From Bin80 sp964503085 (GTDB lineage Bacteria > Bacteroidota > Rhodothermia > Rhodothermales > Bin80): a DNA stretch of 64,000 bases. Position numbers and translations under genes: made by a program. The notes below the pieces were generated by a model. It did no database searches. It was given only the letters and a program-made list of their open reading frames with translations, and was not told the DNA's origin. Every line of letters starts with the position of its first letter. Position 1 is the stretch's first letter. Shown in pieces: positions 35,758 through 42,944 of this stretch. The stretch spans positions 51,514-115,513 of the forward strand of contig CAZCYQ010000003.1 of the NCBI GenBank assembly GCA_964503085.1, read 5' to 3'.

Positions 35758-36324
35758 TTATTGCGACACCTGTGGGCGGAGCTCCGCAGGCTGGTCGAAG
35801 ATGTGTTTGATGATCCGAGACTCGGCTAATACAACCTGAGGTGTAGGGATGCCCATCGCACGCAAGTTGAACGTGGAATCCTGAGATACGAGGAAAGGAA
35901 AGGTTGCCTGGCTGACCCGTCGGAGAAGCAGTGATTCGTAGAGGCCCTGCTCAACTCCGATGAAGGGATCAGCATAGATTGCGAGAACAGGGTAATCGGG
36001 AAGATTGACTGTTGACTTCTTTTTTGACCAGTAGCGAGGCAAATTCACTTGATTTGATGAGCAGCTTGCTCCACCCAGGAGGATGACGATCGCAGTATCA
36101 GGAACACTTAGCCCTTGCTCTGTAATTGGGTTGCGGGAGCGTGTTTCGAGAAGTTCTGTGGCAGAAATTGCGCGCCCTATAAGGGGCGAAGTGTCGTAGG
36201 CATGGAGCGGTTTCGGTGGAACAGATTTCGCGTCCATATACCAAAGACGTAGCCCGAAAATACCAGCCAACGTGAGTATAAATGGCACGCCGAACCACAG
36301 GACAAATTGCGATTGTTTAGTCAT
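35758..36324 (-). CDS. Membrane-anchored thioredoxin-like protein without CxxC, copy 1
   Basis: The 188-residue protein has one N-terminal membrane helix ('FVLWFGVPFILTLAGIFGL') and a periplasmic part that looks thioredoxin-like: strand 'TAIVILLGGASCSSNQVNL', strand 'YPVLAIYADP', and a cis-proline-like 'GIPTPQVVLAESRII'. The active-site region has Cys-Ser-Ser-Asn in place of CxxC, so only one cysteine is present there. A peroxiredoxin-like or non-catalytic role is possible. Its start overlaps the stop of propeller copy 2 by 8 bases (ATGACTAA) and the peptide gene follows after 53 bases. Two broken copies lie at 33515/34205 and 37754. Confidence 0.7.
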   Translation of the reverse strand: MTKQSQFVLWFGVPFILTLAGIFGLRLWYMDAKSVPPKPLHAYDTSPLIGRAISATELLETRSRNPITEQGLSVPDTAIVILLGGASCSSNQVNLPRYWSKKKSTVNLPDYPVLAIYADPFIGVEQGLYESLLLRRVSQATFPFLVSQDSTFNLRAMGIPTPQVVLAESRIIKHIFDQPAELRPQVSQ

Positions 36325-37411
36325 CTGTATTTTCTGGTTGAATGAAGCGGTATTTGATGATCAGGGGGTTACCTAATTCGCCATCGGGGAGTAGTTCGTG
36401 TTCCTCTTTTTCATACATGTAACCATGTCCTGCTGCTATCGGCGCGACGGTGGAGATTATGCTACGAGCAGGAAATTGCCCAGTGTTGCTAACAATGCCG
36501 ATACCCAAAAAATGGGTTTGATCGTCAAGACCTACTGGACGCCAGCGGTCCCACAGACGAGAATGTATGACCATGCGTGTTTGGCGGGTCAAAGCAAAAA
36601 TGCCGTACAGTGTGGGGTATTTCCTCCACTCCTCTCTTTGTTGATCTCTTGACCAGTCTTGGGGAAGATCCCGTGGTCGGTCAACGAAGAATATTGGGCG
36701 TTGCAATGTCAATTCTGCCTTAACATATGCCGGCAGGGCATCCATGCTTTCCTGATAGGCGAAGTGCGGTCCATCGTCAAAACAAGCAATGCTGCGTCCT
36801 GTTATTCCCATTCGTCCGTCATTGAGCTCACGAAAGGCGGTCGGTTTAACGGGGATATCATGCAGTTTCACGAGTGTGGATGAGTACACGACCAGGGAAG
36901 CATCCGAGGATGCCATCGCCACAGGGGTATAGAAGAAGAGGGAGTCGTTGTGCGCGCAGGAATTCCAAAAGGGTACGGGGGTGCTTAACACTGTACTGAA
37001 ACAGCTCCCGTCGGGATTAAACACTACTGCACCGTATGAGAGTTGTGTGGTCATGATCTTGCCTTCGCTCATGAACAACGAGTTCCAAGGATTGAATTCG
37101 TCCCTTCCAATGAGACATTTAAGGGGGTCGTACGTCCTGATGTGTTCACCCGTTGGGGAGAACAGGAAGACGCTGTCTCCGATGCTATCGGTGATCAGGA
37201 GATTTCCCTCTGGATCGGTATCCATAAACGAAATTCGGCCTATAATCACGGAGGGATCCAGACGGATGGTGTCCTCAAGGACGAACAACTCTTCAAAGGG
37301 TATCAGTGGCGGTTCCACAACTTGATATTGCGGATCGGACGAGCATCCTCCGAGCAACGCGGTTACCAGAAGCAGGAATAATCCCCCGTTTACCGTGTCG
37401 TGGTAAGTCAT
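36317..37411 (-). CDS. Six-bladed beta-propeller lipoprotein, copy 2
   Basis: This is the close paralogue of the propeller at 34338-35432, also 364 residues. ATG 37411 is chosen because it forms an ATGA overlap with the remnant peptide frame and gives a clean lipoprotein signal ('FLLLVTALLGGC'). An upstream ATG at 37525 would place a polar stretch first. Differences from copy 1 are scattered in the C-terminal half ('MGITGRSIAC' against 'LAARGRSIAC', 'LDDQTHFLGIGI' against 'LDNQTFIVGIGV'); the region around residues 55-190 is encoded by an identical DNA block. Its last 8 bases overlap the thioredoxin-like gene. The role is unknown; a surface lipoprotein is likely. Confidence 0.8.
   Translation of the reverse strand: MTYHDTVNGGLFLLLVTALLGGCSSDPQYQVVEPPLIPFEELFVLEDTIRLDPSVIIGRISFMDTDPEGNLLITDSIGDSVFLFSPTGEHIRTYDPLKCLIGRDEFNPWNSLFMSEGKIMTTQLSYGAVVFNPDGSCFSTVLSTPVPFWNSCAHNDSLFFYTPVAMASSDASLVVYSSTLVKLHDIPVKPTAFRELNDGRMGITGRSIACFDDGPHFAYQESMDALPAYVKAELTLQRPIFFVDRPRDLPQDWSRDQQREEWRKYPTLYGIFALTRQTRMVIHSRLWDRWRPVGLDDQTHFLGIGIVSNTGQFPARSIISTVAPIAAGHGYMYEKEEHELLPDGELGNPLIIKYRFIQPENTDD
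36840..37234. repeat. 395-base block identical to 34861-35255
   Basis: Partner of the identical block in propeller copy 1. The first mismatches at the edges are at 36838-36839 (GC against AC-T context) and at 37235 (T against C). Confidence 0.85.
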
Positions 37412-37690
37412 GGACCGCAGTGCAGGCAAGAGACTTCTACCTTTCCAGGGATAGTACAGCAGTTGCCCTCCTCCTTGCTGCAATGGCCAGAACAGCTTAC
37501 TTCTGTGCATCCTTTTCCACAGCATCGTTTATCCTTGGGAGAATTCTTGGGTTGGCATAACATTGGATACAATGTGTGCAAGGTATTGTTGAATGAGTGC
37601 GGATACTAAAATCGCTCACAGGATGCCTGTGGGTGCAAACAGGAGGCGGTTTTTTGCTACAGATGAACGGAAGATGATTACGTGCCCGGG
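37408..37690 (-). pseudogene. Cysteine-rich peptide gene, copy 2, frameshifted but with intact cysteine core
   Basis: The 3' part still encodes a clean core in the frame that ends at TGA 37410-37408: 'CCGKGCTEVSCSGHCSKEEG', 'NCCTIPGKVEVSCLHCGP'. It aligns with copy 1 ('DCGKQCDLEVGCSGDCSEEEG', 'DCCTIPGKIEASCLYCGP') at every cysteine. The leader part lies in another frame: 'VSALIQQYLAHIVSNVMPTQ' matches copy 1 'VSALIQQNPANIEANVVPTE', but it runs into a stop at about 37530 and has a TGA near its hydrophobic region; the initiator ATG is lost. A 51-codon frame from ATG 37563 could still give the core alone. The ATGA overlap with the propeller start is retained. Confidence 0.75.
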
Positions 37691-37753
37691 TGACCAAGGG
37701 GCCAATAAAGTACAAAAGTCTGCCTTTATTGTAGCACCGGTGGACGGAACTCC

Positions 37754-38190
37754 TCAGGTTGGTTGAAGATGTGTGATGATCCCAGACTCGGCTAATACAA
37801 CCTGAGATGTAGGGATGCCGATCGCGTGCAAGTTGAAGGAAGCATCCTGAGATACGAGGAAAGGGAAGGTTGCCTGACTGACCCGTCGTAGAAGCAATGA
37901 TTTGCAGAGTCCCTGCTCAACTCCGATAAAGGAAACAGCATAGATTGTGAGAATCGCGTATTCGGGACGACCGGCCACTGACTTCTTCTCTAGCCGGTAG
38001 CGTAGAAAACCCACTTGATTTGATGAGCAGCCACTCCACCCGATAGGATGACTAACGCAGAATCAAGTACGTGCAGATCATGCTCTGCTAATAGGCTACG
38101 GGAGCGTGTTTCGAAAACCTCTATAGCAGAAGTTGCACGCCCCATGGTATCTTGTTACAGAGACCACCGCAGTACATTACTTGATTATTC
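37754..38190 (-). pseudogene. Remnant of a thioredoxin-like gene, copy 2
   Basis: The C-terminal part is readable as 'LTIYAVSFIGVEQGLCKSLLL', 'RRVSQATFPFLVSQDASFNL', 'HAIGIPTSQVVLAESGII', which match the intact protein at 35758-36324. The N-terminal membrane helix cannot be read and the frame is broken before about 38014; the cysteine region and start are gone. It sits between the broken peptide gene and the hemL promoter. Confidence 0.75.
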
Positions 38191-38296
38191 AAGATTTTCT
38201 CGGGACAGCTTCAGCCGTAGGCTGCTTGTTCGGAAATCCCCCAAGCGAGTACAACTGACTGCGGAAATGAACACCACGCCAATATAAAACGAAATC

Positions 38297-39589
38297 ATGC
38301 GCACACATGCACGATCGCAAGCACTCTTTGCAGCTGCTAAGACCCGCATGCCCGGAGGGGTCAGCTCACCAGTTCGCGCCTATAAAGCGGTTGGTGGTTC
38401 ACCGGTCTTTGTTAAGCGAGGGGCGGGGGCATGGATCGAAGATGTAGATGGCAACCGATATGTTGATTATGTACTCTCCTACGGGCCATTACTTGTGGGA
38501 CACGCGCATGAAGAGGTAGTTGCTGCCGTGCAGGATGCAGCTGCAAAGGGAACGAGTTTTGGAGCCTGTACCGAGCATGAATCGGCGCTTGTAGATAAGG
38601 TGCGGACGGTTATGCCTGCGATCGAACGTTTGCGGTTGGTGAACTCGGGAACGGAAGCCGTAATGAGTGCGCTTCGGTTGGCGAGAGCTTTTACTGGACG
38701 GGATAAGATTATAAAGTGTGTGGGCAACTATCATGGTCACGCCGATTGTCTGTTGGTGCAGGCAGGCAGCGGAGTCGCCACTCTGGGTTTACCGGACTGT
38801 CCGGGGGTTTCTAACGGTACGGTAAAAGACACGCTGGTTGTGCCATTCAACGACATCTCCGCAGTGGAGGCAGTCCTGAATCAGTACGCCGGGCAGATTG
38901 CGGCGATGATAGTTGAGCCGGTGGCAGGCAATATGGGCGTAATTCCACCCGTGGATGGCTATCTGGAAGGGTTGCGCAGGATCACGAAGGCGCACGACGT
39001 ACTTCTGATTTTCGATGAGGTTATGACGGGTTTCCGAGTGCATCCAGGTGGTGCACAATCTCTGTTTGGTGTGATCCCAGATTTAACGACGCTCGGTAAA
39101 GTAATTGGAGGAGGGCTTCCGATCGGAGCCTACGGAGGAAGAGCGGACATAATGGCTTGGGTCGCCCCTGAAGGGCCAGTGTACCAGGCAGGCACACTTT
39201 CCGGGAATCCGGTTGCAGTGCGGGCAGGTCTCGCCACGCTGGAATTGGGATTAGACAAAGATATGTGGGCGAACACGGCTTCGCAGACCGCATTGCTAAT
39301 GGAGGAACTGGCTTCCATTGCTTCGCGCTGGTCGGTTCCGATGCAGGTGAATGGTTTAGGAACTATGTTCAGCTGCTTCTTTACGGATGGGGAAGTGACC
39401 GATTGGACAACTGCCTCTGCATCAGATGCTGATTATTTTGCCAAGTGTTTCAATGCAATGCTTACGTATGGCGTCCATCTTGCACCATCTCAATATGAAG
39501 CCTGGTTCATGTCAATAGCCCATGACGCTGCTGCTGTTAACCACACGTTGCATGCGTTTGACAAAGCCCTAAAGGCAGCCGTTGGATAA
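38297..39589 (+). CDS. hemL: Glutamate-1-semialdehyde 2,1-aminomutase
   Basis: HemL makes 5-aminolevulinate from glutamate-1-semialdehyde in the C5 route to haem and cobalamin. The 430-residue protein has family length and the class III aminotransferase motifs: 'PGGVSSPVRAYKAVGG' at the start, NSGTEAVMSALRLAR (116-130), 'FDEVMTGFRV' (239-248) and the pyridoxal-phosphate lysine Lys268 in LGKVIGGGLPIG. The position usually occupied by Trp in 'SWGPLILGHA' reads SYGPLLVGHA. The gene stands alone, converging on addA. Its 5' third was copied to 33855-34145. Confidence 0.95.
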   Translation: MRTHARSQALFAAAKTRMPGGVSSPVRAYKAVGGSPVFVKRGAGAWIEDVDGNRYVDYVLSYGPLLVGHAHEEVVAAVQDAAAKGTSFGACTEHESALVDKVRTVMPAIERLRLVNSGTEAVMSALRLARAFTGRDKIIKCVGNYHGHADCLLVQAGSGVATLGLPDCPGVSNGTVKDTLVVPFNDISAVEAVLNQYAGQIAAMIVEPVAGNMGVIPPVDGYLEGLRRITKAHDVLLIFDEVMTGFRVHPGGAQSLFGVIPDLTTLGKVIGGGLPIGAYGGRADIMAWVAPEGPVYQAGTLSGNPVAVRAGLATLELGLDKDMWANTASQTALLMEELASIASRWSVPMQVNGLGTMFSCFFTDGEVTDWTTASASDADYFAKCFNAMLTYGVHLAPSQYEAWFMSIAHDAAAVNHTLHAFDKALKAAVG

Positions 39590-39626
39590 TGTTGGAGGGC
39601 AGCTGCCTTGTGGTTTTGTGACGAGG

Positions 39627-42600
39627 TTACAGGTGGACTTCCTTGACTTGTGCACTGTCAACATAGACCAATAGACCGTGGTTTATGTCGGTCGCCCTCA
39701 TATAGGCGGCAATCTGTTCTTCGTGATGTGCCTCAACTTGGCCGCTTTTCCAGTCGATGATCAGTTGCGGTGTGCCATCCGGAGAGAAGCTGATAGCGTC
39801 AGCGATACCTATAACGACAGACGACACTTCATTCTCTGATACGAAGTTGTAGACCGGGCATTCGGGGACAAGCGAATCTATAATTGGATGAATTTGGGGA
39901 AGCTGTAATGCTCTAGCTACCCGAAGACTTATCTCGACGGGATCAATTGGGTCTGGAAGTTCAATTTCGGGGTAGGACTGAATCTGAGCCGTGAGGATTG
40001 CAGCCCTTTCTGTGATTTGGTCAAGGGGCGTCTCCCCCGTAAGAATTTCTTCAATCAATCGGTGAATTACTTGTCCCCGCACGAGTCCGGGGCCAGATAT
40101 TGGAGGCAATTCATTCTCATGAAGGGTTGATTCGCCGAGATCAAGAAATGCTGTTTCCAAGTCAGTTCCGGGCACTTCATCCTTGCTGGGAGTAACCCAC
40201 TTAAGCTGACCGGATGACTGCTTAAGTTTGTTTGATTCTCTCTTATACTGATCACGTGATTGTACTTGGGGCTGGGGCTCTGGTCGTTTATCCTCCGATT
40301 TTGTAGCAGCACTCCGCAATGATTCAAGGTTGATTTCCGACAGTTCATCCACACGCAGGTTAACAGCTGAGCGCCAACTTCCCTTCAGGTTCTGCTGCGA
40401 GTCCGGGAGCGTGAGTAGAAGGAGATCTCTGGCACGTGTTGAAGCAACGTACCAGAGGCGAACCCGCTCCCGCTCCTCCTGTTTTTGCTCAGTTTTCATG
40501 AAGGCATCGTAGCCGCTTGTAGGGATGTGAAGAACATTGGCATAAAGCTTTTGATGGATCCGATCAACGGCTATACTTTCTCGTCTTCGATATTTTCTCC
40601 AAGTATTTATTGGTATCACAACAGGCCACTCCAGCCCCTTTGCGTTATGCATCGTGCTTATTGTGACTGCATCACGTTTTGTATCCGGTCTGGCTTCGGG
40701 TATTTTGAGTTCCCGCTCCCAATTCGTATACATAGCCCGCGCGAAGCTTTTCAAGCCTCGCACACTGTAAGCCCTCGCCCGCTCAAGAAATAGGTCCACA
40801 TTAGCAAGTGCTCGTGCCGATTCCTGGTTAAAGCGTTGTTGCAGTAAGGCTCGAATATGGAAGACATCGATTGCTGCTGATAGCAGTGCGTGCGGCGTTA
40901 CCGTCTGGGCAATTCTTAGCAGGGACTGGAGATGCCCAATAGCTTCCCTTGCTGTTTCATTCTTGATTTGATCCAGTTCAACGAGGGCATCAAGCCTAGG
41001 CACCCTGTCCGGTTGATCTGGATCCCGCTCCAGGTGCCAAACGATGTCAAGAAGTTCCTCATCTGTAAGCCCCACAATCGGACCGCGCAGGAACGCCCCA
41101 AGAGCAAGATGATCGTAGCCGTTGGCCAGAATACATGTCAGTGTTACCAAGTCCTGCGTTTCCTGCAGTAGAAAAAAGCTTTTGCCGGCTTGGGTAACGA
41201 AACTGATGCCGAGGTTCTGGAGTGCACGCTCATACCGGTGGATTTCGGTTCCAACGGGAGTGAGTAATCCAATGTCTTTCGCTAGGCGTCCGGCGCTGAT
41301 CAGCTCGTGACAGATTTGCGCCACAATCTGTGCCTCATGCTCATGGAAGGTGGCAAGCTGTTGTCCCTCGGTGTTAAATGATACAGAGGCCACGGCCTGG
41401 TAGTTGGACGATTCACGTTTGAACGGCTGCAGAGCCTCGTATCCGGCTTGGTTTGATTGCGAGAGTGGTTGCCTAAATCGGTCGTTCACAAAGTCAATAA
41501 CGGGCGCGCCGGATCGAAAATTCGTTACAATGCTGAGGACTTGATCTCTGGCAAAAGTATCCCGTGCTTTTGTATAGACATCCACATCTGCCCCCCGAAA
41601 CCTGTAAATTGACTGGTTCGGATCCCCAACGATAAACAGTGCTCCCGGACGAAGCGCAAAATTGGTCCAGTCATCGTCATCGTTGTCACTGCAGAGACGC
41701 CAGAAAATTTCGGCCTGAAATGCGTCTGTGTCCTGAAATTCGTCTACCAAGATATGTTTATACTGCCTGTCTAGTGTCTGTCGGACGGCAAGCCCGCATT
41801 CCTCATGGCGAAGCAAGTCTCTCGTGCCAATGATCAAATCATCAAAGTCCAGCAGACCTGCCGATCGTTTGTAGAGCTGATAGCGATCCAGTAAGTCTTT
41901 CAAGTTGTCTACAAGGTCAGCCAAAAGCCGGTCTGCGAGTACAAGCCGGACTTCGTTGTTCCATAATGTTCTCACACGTTCATACGTAGTACTCGCCTGC
42001 TTGCGTACAGCATTTATTGATTTTTTCGTTCCCTCCAGTGCGTTTTGCCAATCGTTTGCACGTACTTTGCGGAAGTAAACAGTGACCGTAGTATGGGAGG
42101 GCTCGTTTGTCACCAAGCCATGTGCTGAAGGAAAATCAATCAGGGCTAGGAGCTGGCTGACGTTACAGTTGGATTTAATTCGCGCCAGTTTACGCCACTG
42201 GGTAAACGAATCTGCAATAATCTTCGACTTAGGTTCGGGAACGGGTAAAGCTTCGATATACGCTACATATGACCGGAGTGCATTCCGGAACTCTTCCAGT
42301 TTTTCGTCGAATCCTTCAGGCTTCGCTGCTTTAATATTGCGGTGGAACCGTATCTGGGTTGCTAACTTCTGGATGTAATCGTACCCAGGCTTGTAGCTAT
42401 CTCCGTGGCGGGTTACTACCCCTGCAATCAGTGCTCCATTTTCGTCTGAGAGTGTCTTGTGTAGCCAATTATCCAGTACCTCATTGAAAACCCGGTCGGA
42501 TTGGCGCGCGTCCATAATGGTCGCGCCGGGATCAATGTTGGATTCTACCGGAAAGGTCTTGAGTATGCGTTGACAGAAGCCATGGATAGTAGAGCAAACG

Positions 42601-42944
42601 AGGTCGTCAAGGTTTTCCTCAGCTTTTTCTAAAGAAGCCTTTTCCTGTGCGGAAATTCTATCCTTGAAAACATCCCCTAGGCCAGGTGGAAAATCATCAC
42701 GTCGAAGTCTTCTGATGTATTCCCGAACACGCAGCAAAAGCTCACTCGCAGCAGACTCCGTGAAGGTAACTGCGACAATACTGTCAGGGCTCTTACCGCG
42801 GGCAAGCAGGACTGCAATTCGACCGGCTAGAATTGTGGTCTTTCCTGTACCGGCACCGGCCTCAACAACCAACGATTGATCAATGGCCGTAAGCGCGCGG
42901 TATCTGGACTCAGAGTCGGGGAGTTGATGTCCCTGGGGGGTCAT
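39627..42944 (-). CDS. AddA/RecB-like UvrD-type helicase-nuclease
   Basis: The 1105-residue protein should resect double-strand breaks together with the product of the upstream gene. ATG 42944 overlaps the upstream stop (ATGA), so the in-frame start at 42968 is not needed. Walker A lies at 'EAGAGTGKTT' (28-37), then the UvrD motifs 'VAVTFTESAASEL', 'STIHGFCQRIL', 'DFDDLI', 'VDEFQDTDAFQ' and 'VGDPNQSIYRFRGAD', and later 'TISTMHNAKGLEWPVV' and 'YVASTRARDLLLL'. The C-terminus has a RecB-type nuclease core 'LIIDWKSGQVEAHHEEQIAAY'. In gene order and size it fits AddA. It converges on hemL. Confidence 0.88.
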   Translation of the reverse strand: MTPQGHQLPDSESRYRALTAIDQSLVVEAGAGTGKTTILAGRIAVLLARGKSPDSIVAVTFTESAASELLLRVREYIRRLRRDDFPPGLGDVFKDRISAQEKASLEKAEENLDDLVCSTIHGFCQRILKTFPVESNIDPGATIMDARQSDRVFNEVLDNWLHKTLSDENGALIAGVVTRHGDSYKPGYDYIQKLATQIRFHRNIKAAKPEGFDEKLEEFRNALRSYVAYIEALPVPEPKSKIIADSFTQWRKLARIKSNCNVSQLLALIDFPSAHGLVTNEPSHTTVTVYFRKVRANDWQNALEGTKKSINAVRKQASTTYERVRTLWNNEVRLVLADRLLADLVDNLKDLLDRYQLYKRSAGLLDFDDLIIGTRDLLRHEECGLAVRQTLDRQYKHILVDEFQDTDAFQAEIFWRLCSDNDDDDWTNFALRPGALFIVGDPNQSIYRFRGADVDVYTKARDTFARDQVLSIVTNFRSGAPVIDFVNDRFRQPLSQSNQAGYEALQPFKRESSNYQAVASVSFNTEGQQLATFHEHEAQIVAQICHELISAGRLAKDIGLLTPVGTEIHRYERALQNLGISFVTQAGKSFFLLQETQDLVTLTCILANGYDHLALGAFLRGPIVGLTDEELLDIVWHLERDPDQPDRVPRLDALVELDQIKNETAREAIGHLQSLLRIAQTVTPHALLSAAIDVFHIRALLQQRFNQESARALANVDLFLERARAYSVRGLKSFARAMYTNWERELKIPEARPDTKRDAVTISTMHNAKGLEWPVVIPINTWRKYRRRESIAVDRIHQKLYANVLHIPTSGYDAFMKTEQKQEERERVRLWYVASTRARDLLLLTLPDSQQNLKGSWRSAVNLRVDELSEINLESLRSAATKSEDKRPEPQPQVQSRDQYKRESNKLKQSSGQLKWVTPSKDEVPGTDLETAFLDLGESTLHENELPPISGPGLVRGQVIHRLIEEILTGETPLDQITERAAILTAQIQSYPEIELPDPIDPVEISLRVARALQLPQIHPIIDSLVPECPVYNFVSENEVSSVVIGIADAISFSPDGTPQLIIDWKSGQVEAHHEEQIAAYMRATDINHGLLVYVDSAQVKEVHL

